NCBI GenBank assembly: GCA_046316025.1
Contig: JBKCXU010000099.1
Location: forward strand, 1 to 28,672
Source: JAJTHJ01 sp046316025
GTDB taxonomy: Bacteria > Pseudomonadota > Gammaproteobacteria > Burkholderiales > Burkholderiaceae_F
Direction of reading: 5' to 3'
Length of the DNA: 28,672 nt
Under the pieces are notes generated by a model. That model ran no database searches and was not told the DNA's origin. It saw nothing but the letters and a program-made list of their open reading frames with translations. This document shows positions 1 to 7,185 of this stretch, in pieces. Made by a program: the position numbers and the translations under genes. How positions within the stretch are numbered: position 1 is the stretch's first letter; every line of letters starts with the position of its first letter.

Positions 1-328
1 GCTGGAGATCGACTGGCAGGGCGCGCGCCAGATCAAGGCAGTTTTCGCCCGGGCCATCGGCATCTTCATCCTGCCGCCGTCGATCGACGCGCTGGAAGCG
101 CGCCTGAAACACCGCGGCCAGGACGTGCCGGCGGTGATCGCCCGCCGCCTGCTCGCCGCCGGCGCCGAGATCGCCCATGCGCCGGAGTTCGACTACGTGA
201 TCGTCAACGAAGACTTCGAGCTGGCCCTGGCGCAGTTGGCGGCTGTCGTGGCGGCGGCACGGCTACGTTACCCGGCGCAGGCCGCGCGGCATCGGGAGTT
301 GTTTGCGCAGCTGGGCCTGGTCGGCTGA
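1..328 (+). CDS. gmk: Guanylate kinase, C-terminal part
   Basis: This is the 3' end of guanylate kinase, which phosphorylates GMP/dGMP to GDP/dGDP with ATP in the cytoplasm. The gene is cut by the window edge; the reading frame begins at base 2 and stays open to the TGA at 326-328. The visible 108 residues start with LEIDWQGARQIK, the conserved GMK stretch after the GMP-binding part, and continue with ILPPS and DYVIVNEDFE, both typical of the C-terminal half. The P-loop lies upstream of the window. It precedes rpoZ and spoT in the order gmk-rpoZ-spoT that is common in proteobacteria, so it probably belongs to that transcription unit, although a 169-bp gap with a palindrome separates it from rpoZ. 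Confidence 0.95.
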   Translation, partial: LEIDWQGARQIKAVFARAIGIFILPPSIDALEARLKHRGQDVPAVIARRLLAAGAEIAHAPEFDYVIVNEDFELALAQLAAVVAAARLRYPAQAARHRELFAQLGLVG

Positions 329-354
329 TCGGTGGATCGAAGGCTCGCGTCCCC

Positions 355-445
355 GTGTCGTTCGGGGCCGCAGGCGAGGAATCTCCGTGTAACGCGCGGC
401 GCAGACTCCTCGCTGCGCTCACAGCGACATCGGCTCCGAACACAG
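355..445. repeat. Imperfect palindrome between gmk and rpoZ
   Basis: Nested inverted repeats fill much of the gmk-rpoZ gap. The outer arms TTCGGGGCCG (361-370) and CGGCTCCGAA (431-440) pair at 9 of 10 positions. The inner arms GCGAGGAATCT (374-384) and AGACTCCTCGC (403-413) pair at 10 of 11. Transcribed, this would form a long stem-loop before rpoZ. It may be a short mobile palindromic repeat or an intraoperonic processing or attenuation structure. It has no U-run, so it is not a classic terminator. Confidence 0.6.
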
Positions 446-497
446 AGCGACGTCCGTTAAACTCGACCCAACTCCAGACTGCATTGGACTCATCCCC

Positions 498-701
498 ATG
501 GCCCGCATCACCGTCGAAGACTGCCTCAAGCAGATCCCCAATCGTTTCCAGCTCGCGCTTGCCGCGGCCTATCGGGCCCGCCAGTTGACGCAGGGCCACA
601 CGCCCAAGGTGGACGCCAAGGACAAGCCGGCCGTGCTCGCGCTGCGCGAGATCGCCGCCGGCAAGACCGGCGTCGAAATGCTGCGCAAGGTGCCGACCTA
701 G
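498..701 (+). CDS. rpoZ: RNA polymerase omega subunit
   Basis: This 67-residue protein is the omega subunit, which helps fold the beta' subunit and assemble RNA polymerase; in proteobacteria it also forms part of a ppGpp binding site. It begins MARITVEDCLKQIPNRFQLA, the canonical omega N-terminus, followed by the AAAYRARQL helix and a basic/acidic segment KVDAKDKPAVLALREIA. Length and sequence are normal for a betaproteobacterial omega. It lies between gmk and spoT with 56 bp to the spoT start, so the enzyme that makes and degrades ppGpp and one of its targets are neighbours and probably co-transcribed. Confidence 0.96.
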   Translation: MARITVEDCLKQIPNRFQLALAAAYRARQLTQGHTPKVDAKDKPAVLALREIAAGKTGVEMLRKVPT

Positions 702-757
702 GCACCCCGCCCCGCGGCGCTCGCGACCCGGCCACGCCGCGCGCCACGCCTCTGCGC

Positions 758-3061
758 ATGCCTGTCGAGCCACCGGCCACGACGGAACGGGCCTCGCCCG
801 CGCCGGGGCTGGCCCGGCGTGCCGCCGATGCGCTGTGGCGTGCGGTGCGGCGCGACTCCGATCCCGACAATCCCCCGCCGCCGGGCGTGGTGAGCTTCGC
901 CGAACTCACCGAACTGCTGCGCAAGTACCTGCCCGCCGCCGACGTGCAGCGGATCAAGGCGGCGTTTCGCTTCTCCGATCAGGCGCACCTCGGCCAGTTC
1001 CGCAAGAGCGGCGAGCCGTACATCACGCACCCGATCGCGGTGGCCAAGATCCTCGCCGAGTGGAAGCTCGATGCGGCGGCGATCCAGGCGGCGCTGCTGC
1101 ACGATGTGCTGGAGGATTCCGGCGCGACCAAGGCGGAGCTCACCGAACGCTTCGGCGCCACGGTCGCCGAACTCGTCGACGGCGTCTCCAAGCTCGACCG
1201 CCTCGCCTTCGACTCCTTCGAGCAGGCGCAGGCCGAGAGCTTCCGCAAGATGCTGCTGGCCATGGCGCGCGACGTGCGCGTGATCCTGATCAAGCTCGCC
1301 GACCGCCTGCACAACGTGCGCACGCTGGACGCGATGGCGCCGGCCAAGCGCCGCCGCATCGGCCGCGAAACGCTCGAGGTCTACGCGCCGATCGCCTACC
1401 GCCTCGGCCTGAACGCGCTGTACCTCGAAATGCAGGACCAGGCCTTTGCCCGCCTCTACCCCCGGCGCGCCGCGGTGCTGGCGCGCGCGCTGGCGGCCTC
1501 GCGCGGCACGCGGGCGCCGGCGCTGGGGCGCATTGCCGACAGCGTGCGCAAGGCGCTGAAGGAGGCGCGCCTGAAGGCCGAGGTCGGCGGCCGCGAAAAG
1601 ACGCTGTACGCCATCTATCGCAAGATGGCCGAGAAGCATCACTCCTTCCGCCAGGTGCAGGACGTGCTCGGCTTCCGCATCGTCGTCGGCTCGCGCGGCG
1701 ATTGCTATCTGGCGCTGGGGGTGCTGCATGCGCTGTACAAGCCGGTGCCGGGGCGCTTCAAGGACTACATCGCGCTGCCCAAGGACAACGGCTACCAGTC
1801 GCTGCACACCGTGGTCACCAGTACGACCGGGCTGCCCATCGAGTTCCAGATCCGCACCGCGGCGATGAACCGGGTGGCCGAGAGCGGGGTGGCCGCCCAC
1901 TGGCTGTACAAGGGCGACGATCACGCCGCCACCGACTTGCAGGCGCGCACCCATGAATGGCTGCAATCGCTGCTGGAGCTGCAAAGCCAGTCGGACGACT
2001 CGACCGAGCTGATGGAAAACATCAAGGTCGATCTGTTCCCGGACAAGGTCTACGTGTTCACCCCGCGCGGCCGCATCGTCACGCTGCCGCGCGGCGCCAC
2101 GCCGGTGGACTTTGCCTACGGCATCCATACCGACGTCGGCAACAAGACGGTGGCCACCCGCGTCAACGGCGACACGCAACCGCTGCGCACGGTGCTGCGC
2201 AACGGCGACACGGTGGAGATCGTCACCGGGCCGCTGGCGCGGCCCAATCCCGGCTGGCTGGAGTTCGTGCGCAGCGCCAAGGCGCGCGCCGAGATCCGCC
2301 ACTACCTGCGCACCATGAAGCGCGAGGAATCGGTCGCCCTGGGCGAGCGGCTGCTCGCGCAGGCGACGCGCCAGCTCGGCATCGATCTGGACACGGTACC
2401 GGCGGAGCGCTGGGACGCCGTGCTCAAGGCGACGCAGGCGCCCACGCGCGAGGACATCCTGGCCGACATGGGCCTGGGCCGGCGGCTCGCGGCCGTGGTG
2501 GCGCGGCGGCTGGCGCCGACACCGGCGGCCGGTAGCGAACTGGAAGACATCGCCGAGCAATCGCGCGCCGCCTTCGCCCCGGCGCTGCCGGTGACCATCC
2601 GCGGCAACGAGGGCATGGCGGTGCAGATGGCGCGCTGCTGCGCGCCGATCCCCGGCGATGCGATCGTCGGCCACATGCGGCGCGACCAGGGCCTGGCCGT
2701 GCACCAGGCCGACTGCGTCAACGCCCGCCGCGCCCGCCGCGCCGAGCCCGAGCGCTGGATCGACCTCGTGTGGGCCGACCAGACGCAGGGCGTGTTCGGC
2801 GCGCTGGTGGACGTGGCGGTGGACAACCAGCGCGGCGTGCTGGCGCGGGTGGCGGCGGCCATCGCCGAGGCCGAGGCCAACATCGACAGCGTCGCCATCG
2901 AAGAAGAGGCCTCCGGCACCGCGGTGCTGCACTTCCGCGTGCAGGTGGCCGACCGCCCGCATCTGGCGCGCGTGCTGCGCGCGCTGCGGCGGGTGCGGCA
3001 GGTCTCGCGCGTGCAGCGGGTGCGCGCGCCGCTGAAGCCGGGTCGCGGCGACGAGGGCTGA
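758..3061 (+). CDS. spoT: Bifunctional (p)ppGpp synthetase/hydrolase SpoT
   Basis: This 767-residue RelA/SpoT homologue controls the stringent-response alarmone (p)ppGpp. Domains in order: an HD hydrolase domain with H91 (THPI) and H115-D116 in LLHDVLEDSG, and a later DRLHNVRTL; a synthetase domain with GRFKDYIALPKDNGYQSLHT near residue 331 and EFQIRT; a TGS domain near residue 430 (VFTPRGRIVTLPRGATPVDF); and a C-terminal ACT domain from about residue 677. The RFKD form of the synthetase motif marks bifunctional enzymes (RelA-only proteins have ExDD), and the HD residues are intact, so both activities are expected. The N-terminus has about 45 proline/arginine-rich residues before the conserved region, so the true start could be later. 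The TGA shares its last base with the repeat that follows. Confidence 0.95.
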   Translation: MPVEPPATTERASPAPGLARRAADALWRAVRRDSDPDNPPPPGVVSFAELTELLRKYLPAADVQRIKAAFRFSDQAHLGQFRKSGEPYITHPIAVAKILAEWKLDAAAIQAALLHDVLEDSGATKAELTERFGATVAELVDGVSKLDRLAFDSFEQAQAESFRKMLLAMARDVRVILIKLADRLHNVRTLDAMAPAKRRRIGRETLEVYAPIAYRLGLNALYLEMQDQAFARLYPRRAAVLARALAASRGTRAPALGRIADSVRKALKEARLKAEVGGREKTLYAIYRKMAEKHHSFRQVQDVLGFRIVVGSRGDCYLALGVLHALYKPVPGRFKDYIALPKDNGYQSLHTVVTSTTGLPIEFQIRTAAMNRVAESGVAAHWLYKGDDHAATDLQARTHEWLQSLLELQSQSDDSTELMENIKVDLFPDKVYVFTPRGRIVTLPRGATPVDFAYGIHTDVGNKTVATRVNGDTQPLRTVLRNGDTVEIVTGPLARPNPGWLEFVRSAKARAEIRHYLRTMKREESVALGERLLAQATRQLGIDLDTVPAERWDAVLKATQAPTREDILADMGLGRRLAAVVARRLAPTPAAGSELEDIAEQSRAAFAPALPVTIRGNEGMAVQMARCCAPIPGDAIVGHMRRDQGLAVHQADCVNARRARRAEPERWIDLVWADQTQGVFGALVDVAVDNQRGVLARVAAAIAEAEANIDSVAIEEEASGTAVLHFRVQVADRPHLARVLRALRRVRQVSRVQRVRAPLKPGRGDEG

Positions 3062-3197
3062 TTCCGTTTCCAGAGCATCAGGCTAATTTTGTCGTTCCCG
3101 CGAAGGCGGGAACCCAGCGGTTTTCGCGAACGACGCTGGGTTCCCGCTTTCGCGGGAACGACGTGCCTTTGTCGTCCGATTGCAGTGGCAGTGGAAT
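3061..3197. repeat. 137-bp palindromic MITE-like repeat, copy 1
   Basis: The element begins ATTCCGTTTCCA and ends TGGCAGTGGAAT, forming imperfect terminal inverted repeats. Inside are two opposed hairpin-forming units: GTCGTTCCCGCGAAGGCGGGAA (3091 onward) and GGGTTCCCGCTTTCGCGGGAA (3138 onward), plus the shared GACGTGCCTTTGT. A second copy with the same ends and layout lies at 9039-9174. No ORF of its own is credible. Structure and length fit a non-autonomous palindromic repeat; the core resembles the REP-like CGCGGGAA hairpins common in GC-rich proteobacteria. It starts on the last base of the spoT stop codon and probably doubles as a transcript-end structure between spoT and convergent greB. 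Confidence 0.75.
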
Positions 3198-3261
3198 CGG
3201 CACCGGAGCGGCCGTGCGCGCGCCGCCGCGGTGCCGGCGAATCGCGCCGCCACCGGGGCCC

Positions 3262-3819
3262 TCAATCGAGCGCCTGGTAGCGCACCTCCAGCACGTCGAG
3301 CATCTGCACCCCGGCCGGCGTGCGCAGCGCCACCGCGTCGCCCTCGCGCGCCTTGGCGAGCGCGCGGGCGATCGGCGAAATCCAGCTCACGCGGCCGCGC
3401 GCGGCGTCGGCCTCGTCGATGCCGACGATGGCGATCGTGCTCGCGCTGCCGTCGGCCGTGGCGTAGCGCACGGTGGCGCCGAAGAAGATCTGGTCGGTGG
3501 CGGCCCGCGCCGCCGGATCGACCACCTCGGCCACCTCCAGCCGTTTGGTGAGGAAGCGGATGCGCCGGTCGATCTCGCGCAGCCGCCGCTTGCCGTAGAT
3601 GTAGTCGCCGTTTTCCGAGCGGTCGCCGTTGGCCGCCGCCCAGGACACCACACGCACCACCTCGGGCCGCTCGACCTTGACCAGATGCGCCAGTTCGTCG
3701 CGCAGGCGGGTGTAGCCGCGTGGCGTCATGTAATTGCGCGTGCCGGCCGGCAGCGGCGGTGCGGCAACGTCATCGTCCTCTTCCTCGGCGGCCGGCTCTT
3801 TGACAAAGGCTTTGCTCAT
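3262..3819 (-). CDS. greB: Transcription elongation factor GreB
   Basis: GreB enters the RNA polymerase secondary channel and stimulates cleavage of backtracked RNA. The start chosen at 3819 gives MSKAFVKE, the usual GreB beginning, and a 185-residue protein; an upstream ATG at 3855 would add 12 unrelated residues. An acidic linker (EEEDDD) is followed by the GreA/GreB coiled coil with PRGYTRLRDELAHL and GDRSENGDYIYGKRR, whose acidic tip is the catalytic loop. The C-terminal FKBP-like domain includes VSWISPIARAL. The RRLREIDRRIRFLTKRL stretch favours GreB over GreA. It is divergent from lexA, sharing a 153-bp upstream region, and convergent with spoT. Confidence 0.93.
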   Translation of the reverse strand: MSKAFVKEPAAEEEDDDVAAPPLPAGTRNYMTPRGYTRLRDELAHLVKVERPEVVRVVSWAAANGDRSENGDYIYGKRRLREIDRRIRFLTKRLEVAEVVDPAARAATDQIFFGATVRYATADGSASTIAIVGIDEADAARGRVSWISPIARALAKAREGDAVALRTPAGVQMLDVLEVRYQALD

Positions 3820-3913
3820 GGCGCCGCATTTTCCCAGAGCGCGGCGGCCAGACAAGGCGCCCGGCGGAAGCCCGGTGCCGCAGCGGCATCGGCCTTATGT
3901 GGCATCGACCTTA

Positions 3914-3942
3914 TTGCCAAACGATCAAATACTGTATACATT
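3914..3942 (+). promoter_or_regulatory. Putative sigma-70 promoter of lexA
   Basis: A TTGCCA (3914-3919) is followed after 17 bases by TACATT (3937-3942), or after 15 by TATACA (3935-3940). Either -10 candidate lies inside the LexA box, the expected geometry for repression. The local AT-richness stands out from the surrounding GC-rich DNA. The choice of -10 is inferred from sequence only. Confidence 0.55.
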
Positions 3943-3949
3943 TACAGCA
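3930..3949 (+). promoter_or_regulatory. LexA operator (SOS box)
   Basis: The 20-mer TACTGTATACATTTACAGCA contains CTGT-N8-ACAG, matching the gamma/betaproteobacterial LexA box consensus (TACTGTATATATATACAGTA) at both conserved half-sites. It is 23 bp before the lexA ATG, overlapping the probable -10, so it fits autoregulation of lexA. By read-through it should also control the imuA-imuB unit downstream, since I found no other CTGT-N8-ACAG between lexA and imuB. Repression of divergent greB is possible but not shown. Confidence 0.9.
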
Positions 3950-3972
3950 CTCGCGAAGCTACTGGAAACGGC

Positions 3973-4602
3973 ATGACCACCGCCCTCACCGCCCGCCAGA
4001 GCGAAATCCTGGACTTCATCCGCAGCACGCTCGCCGAAAGCGGCGCCCCGCCCACGCGCGACGAGATCGCCCGCGCCTTCGGCTTCCGCTCGCTCAACGC
4101 CGCCGAGCAGCACCTGCGCGCGCTGGCGCAAAAGGGCGCGATCGATCTCGTGGCCGGCGCCTCGCGCGGCATCCGGCTCAAAGACACCGTGCTCGCGCTG
4201 CAAGAAGCCGCCGCCGCTTTCGGCCTGCCGCTGGTGGGCAAGGTGGCCGCCGGCAGCCCGATCCTCGCGCAGGAAAACGTGCTGCGGCAGGCCGCGGTCG
4301 ATCCGCTGATGTTCAAGCCGCGCGCCGACTATCTGCTCGAAGTGCGCGGCATGAGCATGCGCGACGCCGGCATCTTCGACGGCGACTGGCTCGCCGTGCA
4401 CAAGCAGGATCAAGCCGCCGGCGGGCAGATCGTGGTCGCCCGCCTGGGCGACGAAGTCACCGTCAAGCGCCTGCGCTACAAAGGCTCGCGCATCGAGTTG
4501 CAGGCGGAAAACCCCGACTACTCGCCGATCGTCGTCGACCTCAAGCGCGACGCGCTCGCCATCGAAGGCATCGTGGTCGGCGTGATCCGGCCGGCGGTGT
4601 AA
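3973..4602 (+). CDS. lexA: LexA repressor
   Basis: LexA represses SOS genes and self-cleaves when stimulated by the RecA filament. The start at 3973 gives MTTALTARQSEILDFI and a 209-residue protein. The N-terminal winged helix (1-70) contains PPTRDEIARAFGFRSLNAAE. The Ala93-Gly94 cleavage site is in KVAAGSPI, the catalytic Ser128 in VRGMSMRDAGIFDGD, and Lys165 in EVTVKRLR, so all autoproteolysis residues are present. A strong LexA box lies just upstream. It is followed after 145 bp by imuA, an arrangement (lexA-imuA-imuB) known in many alpha-, beta- and gammaproteobacteria. Confidence 0.96.
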   Translation: MTTALTARQSEILDFIRSTLAESGAPPTRDEIARAFGFRSLNAAEQHLRALAQKGAIDLVAGASRGIRLKDTVLALQEAAAAFGLPLVGKVAAGSPILAQENVLRQAAVDPLMFKPRADYLLEVRGMSMRDAGIFDGDWLAVHKQDQAAGGQIVVARLGDEVTVKRLRYKGSRIELQAENPDYSPIVVDLKRDALAIEGIVVGVIRPAV

Positions 4603-4649
4603 CGCCGATGACCCGGTGCGATTTGCCGCCGTAAAGCGGGCTACATCTT

Positions 4650-4700
4650 CCCCTCGCCCGCATCAGCGGGAGAGGGTGGCGCGAAGCGCCGGGTGAGGGC
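4650..4700. repeat. GC-rich hairpin repeat between lexA and imuA
   Basis: The segment starts CCCCTCGCCCGCATCAGCGG and continues with AGAGGGTGGCGCGAAGCGCC and GGGTGAGGG. CCCGC pairs with GCGGG around ATCA, and GGCGC pairs with GCGCC. The same modules occur in a different orientation and order at 25957-26039. It sits between lexA and imuA and could partly terminate transcription or buffer read-through into the mutasome genes. Confidence 0.6.
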
Positions 4701-4747
4701 AAAGACCGCACCCCAATGCTGAACCTTCCAACTCACAAAGGACGCCC

Positions 4748-5581
4748 ATGCGAGCGGCCACGGCCTTGCTTTCCCTGCAATCCGGCAACTTCAACACTTC
4801 CGCCGGCGCAGCCCTCTGGCGCGCCGACCAACCCGGCGGCGGCGCGCTGGCCGCCACTACGCCGAGCGGCTTTGCCCCGCTCGATGCGGAACTCCCCGGC
4901 GGCGGCTGGCCGCGCGGCAGCCTGATCGAACTGCTGACCAACGCCCCCGGCCGCGGCGAGTTGTCGCTGCTGGCACCGGTGCTGGCACATCTGGCGGGCG
5001 AGAGACGCAGTTGCGTTTGGGTGCTGCCGCACGAAGCGCAGGCCGCGCATCCAACCGCCCCACTGCCCTACGCGCCCGCGTTGCAGGACGCCGGCATCGA
5101 TCTGGCGCGTTGCCTCTTCGTGCGCCCCGCCACCGCGCGCGAGGGCTGGTGGGCGCTGGAGCAGGCGCTGCGCGCCGCGCATCTGGGCGCGGCCATCGGC
5201 TGGCTGCCGGCGGAGACGAGCCCCGGCGCCGACTTCAAGGCGTTGCGCCGCTTGCATCTGCTGGCCGGGCGCAACAACGCGCTCGCCTTCGTGTTGCGAC
5301 CATTGCAAGCCGCCGCCGCGCCCTCACCCGCCGCGCTGCGCCTGCAACTGGCCAACCGCGACGGGCAACTGCACCTCACCCTGCTCAAGCGCCGCGGCCT
5401 GCCGCTGCTGGAGCCGGTGCTGCTCGACGTGCATCCGGCACATTGGCAGCAGGCCGCCGTGCCGGCATCGCAGGTTGTGGCGCCCGCCGCCCCCGTTCCG
5501 TCGGCGCCGCCGCACGTCGTGCCGCTGAAGCCCGCGCTGCCCGTACGCCGCTGGTCGTTGCAGGCGATGTTCAGCCATTGA
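4748..5581 (+). CDS. imuA: Translesion-synthesis accessory protein ImuA
   Basis: ImuA is the RecA-like accessory protein of the ImuA-ImuB-DnaE2 mutasome that copies damaged DNA. This 277-residue protein has the family layout: a start of the ATTPSGFAPLDAELPGGGWP type, then GSLIELLTNAPGRGELSLLA, where RecA would have a Walker A loop. The GKT/S of a working P-loop is absent, as in other ImuA proteins. Later parts (LANRDGQLHLTLLKRRG) match the RecA-fold end, and the tail is rich in proline and alanine and ends RRWSLQAMFSH. It is downstream of lexA without its own SOS box. Three non-mutasome genes separate it from imuB, which normally follows directly. Confidence 0.85.
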   Translation: MRAATALLSLQSGNFNTSAGAALWRADQPGGGALAATTPSGFAPLDAELPGGGWPRGSLIELLTNAPGRGELSLLAPVLAHLAGERRSCVWVLPHEAQAAHPTAPLPYAPALQDAGIDLARCLFVRPATAREGWWALEQALRAAHLGAAIGWLPAETSPGADFKALRRLHLLAGRNNALAFVLRPLQAAAAPSPAALRLQLANRDGQLHLTLLKRRGLPLLEPVLLDVHPAHWQQAAVPASQVVAPAAPVPSAPPHVVPLKPALPVRRWSLQAMFSH

Positions 5582-5591
5582 TCGAATCACC

Positions 5592-5972
5592 ATGAGCGCA
5601 GAAGCACGCCGCATCGTCGAAGAACACTGGCGCGCAGCCAATGCCCGCGACTGGGATCGCTTTGCCGCCCTGCTGCACCCGCAGTTGCGTTACGAGGTGC
5701 CGCAGACTCGCGAATACATTGACAACGGCGCCGGCTATCTGGATTTGTTCCGCACCTGGCCCGGCAACTGGTCCGCGCACATCGGCACGCTGGTCTGCGA
5801 AGGCGAGCGGGCCGTTTGCATCATCGACTTCGCAGCCGATGGCGAGACGATGACCGGCCTCTCCGTGTTCGAACTCGCCGACGGGCGCATCGCGAGCGTC
5901 ACCGACTACTGGCCCGCGCCCTACGAACCGCCGCCACGCCAGACGCCGCACTTTCAGCGCCGGTCACAGTAA
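5592..5972 (+). CDS. NTF2/SnoaL-like small protein
   Basis: A 126-residue protein with the cone-fold (NTF2/SnoaL) pattern: an N-terminal helix with EEHWRAANARDWDRFAALLHP, then LRYEVPQTREYIDNGAGYLDL, and strands ending in FELADGRIASVTDYWPAPYEP. Family members include ketosteroid isomerase-like enzymes, polyketide cyclases and many binding proteins of unknown substrate, so no reaction is assigned. It starts 10 bp after imuA stops and is followed 30 bp later by a DinB-fold gene, indicating co-transcription with the SOS mutasome genes. No signal peptide is seen, so it is probably cytoplasmic. Confidence 0.8.
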   Translation: MSAEARRIVEEHWRAANARDWDRFAALLHPQLRYEVPQTREYIDNGAGYLDLFRTWPGNWSAHIGTLVCEGERAVCIIDFAADGETMTGLSVFELADGRIASVTDYWPAPYEPPPRQTPHFQRRSQ

Positions 5973-6002
5973 GTCGCCCCGCTCACCCGAACCCCCACCA
6001 CC

Positions 6003-6584
6003 ATGAACAACAACGCCGCCCAGTGGTTCACCCGCTCCGCTTACAACAACGCCTGGGCCAACCATCGGCTGCTCAAGGCCTGCGGGCAGTTGCCGGCCGT
6101 CGAGTTCGGCGCCACGCGCACGAGCTTCTTTCCGTCGCTGGTCGCCACGCTGAACCACATCCTCACCGTCGACTGGTTTTACGTTGACGCGCTGGAACGC
6201 GCGGCCAACGGGCAGCCGCCGCACCCGCAACCGGGGCAGTTCTTCGAGCCTGAGACGCCACTTGCCGACTGCGCCGCGCTCGCCACCGCACAACGCGCGG
6301 TGGACCGGCGGCTGATCGACCTGTGCCGACGCCTCACCGATGCCGATCTCGACCGCCCGCTGCAGATCATGCGCAGCGCCGGGCCGGTGACCGACCGCAT
6401 CGGCCGCATCCTGGCGCATCTGTTCCAGCACCAGATCCACCATCGCGGCCAAACCCACGCAATGCTCGCCGGCACCGCGGTCGCCCCGCCGCAACTTGAC
6501 GAGTTCTTTTGCAGCGACGAAGCAGCCCTGCGCGCCGCCGACTTCGCCGAACTCGGCTTCAGCGAAGAAGACGTCTGGCGATGA
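6003..6584 (+). CDS. DinB-fold (four-helix) metal-dependent protein
   Basis: A 193-residue protein of the DinB superfamily as named from Bacillus DinB/YfiT, unrelated to the Pol IV also called DinB. The fold is a four-helix bundle that binds a divalent metal by three histidines: H52 in LVATLNHILTVDWFY, then H143 and H147 in HLFQHQIHHRGQ. The spacing (H, then HxxxH) is the family pattern. Members include putative thiol-dependent transferases and hydrolases; the substrate here is unknown. It lies within the imuA-imuB interval with short gaps on both sides. Since the founding B. subtilis member is DNA-damage-inducible, placement inside a LexA-controlled operon is suggestive. Confidence 0.85.
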   Translation: MNNNAAQWFTRSAYNNAWANHRLLKACGQLPAVEFGATRTSFFPSLVATLNHILTVDWFYVDALERAANGQPPHPQPGQFFEPETPLADCAALATAQRAVDRRLIDLCRRLTDADLDRPLQIMRSAGPVTDRIGRILAHLFQHQIHHRGQTHAMLAGTAVAPPQLDEFFCSDEAALRAADFAELGFSEEDVWR

Positions 6585-6591
6585 GCACACC

Positions 6592-7167
6592 ATGCCCGCC
6601 ACCTCGGAGCAGCGGCTGATCGAGATCGTCCAGCGCAGCGCCTGGCTGATGCCGGCGCTGCGCGCGGTGCGCGCGCTGGCTTTGGACTCATGGTGCATTG
6701 GCGCCGGCGCGCTGCGCGATACGGTGTGGGACGCGCTGTACGGCTGCGCCGACGCGCGCCTGCCGCGCGACGTGGACGTGGCGTACTTCGACCCGTCCGA
6801 CACGAGCCGCGCACGCGACCACGCCTTGCAGCAGCAGCTGCACGCGTACATGCCGCAACTGCCTTGGGAAGTCGTCAACCAGGCCGGCGTGCATTTGTGG
6901 TTCGAAGGCGTGTTCGGCCATCCGGCCGCACCGCTCGCCTCGCTCGAAGAGGCCGTCGCCTCCTGGCCGGAGACGGCCACCGCCGTCGGCATCACGCTCG
7001 ATACCGCCGACCGACTGCGCGTGATCGCACCGCTGGGCCTGGCCGATCTGTTCGACGGCATCGTCCGCCGCAATTCGATGCGCGTCAGCGTGGCCACATA
7101 TCGCCAGCGTTGCGCCACCAAGCAATACACCGCGCGCTGGCCGCAAGTGCGTGTGTTGCCGGCCTGA
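6592..7167 (+). CDS. Nucleotidyltransferase-like protein (DUF925/COG3575 type)
   Basis: A 191-residue protein resembling the DUF925 nucleotidyltransferase-fold family. The visible motif is CIGAGALRDTVWDALYG (residues 35-51), followed by PRDVDVAYFDPSD (59-70), whose D-x-D supplies the usual metal-binding acidic pair of polymerase-beta-like nucleotidyltransferases. Later, WEVVNQAGVHLWFE matches the family's WxVxNQAxxH segment. Substrate and biological role are unknown. The start at 6592 is 7 bp after the DinB-fold gene stops; the stop is 18 bp before imuB, so it should be translated from the same message. Confidence 0.78.
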   Translation: MPATSEQRLIEIVQRSAWLMPALRAVRALALDSWCIGAGALRDTVWDALYGCADARLPRDVDVAYFDPSDTSRARDHALQQQLHAYMPQLPWEVVNQAGVHLWFEGVFGHPAAPLASLEEAVASWPETATAVGITLDTADRLRVIAPLGLADLFDGIVRRNSMRVSVATYRQRCATKQYTARWPQVRVLPA

Positions 7168-7185
7168 ACATGATGCCGCCGCGCC

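Noticed and set aside
698..2962. Long minus-strand ORF (754 codons) opposite spoT
   Set aside because: It is the antisense frame of a well-supported spoT, is rich in His, Arg, Gly and Ala as expected from GC-rich shadow frames, and shows no family motif.
3061..3197. CRISPR-like repeats in the hairpin region
   Set aside because: There are only two opposed units with no regular spacers, so this is a palindromic element.
3083..3265. Small minus-strand ORF containing a RRSRESGNP-like peptide
   Set aside because: This peptide is the well-known translation of the palindromic repeat and not a gene.
6003..6584. DNA polymerase IV (DinB) assignment
   Set aside because: The shared name is misleading; the protein has the HxxxH four-helix metal pattern and none of the Y-family polymerase motifs.
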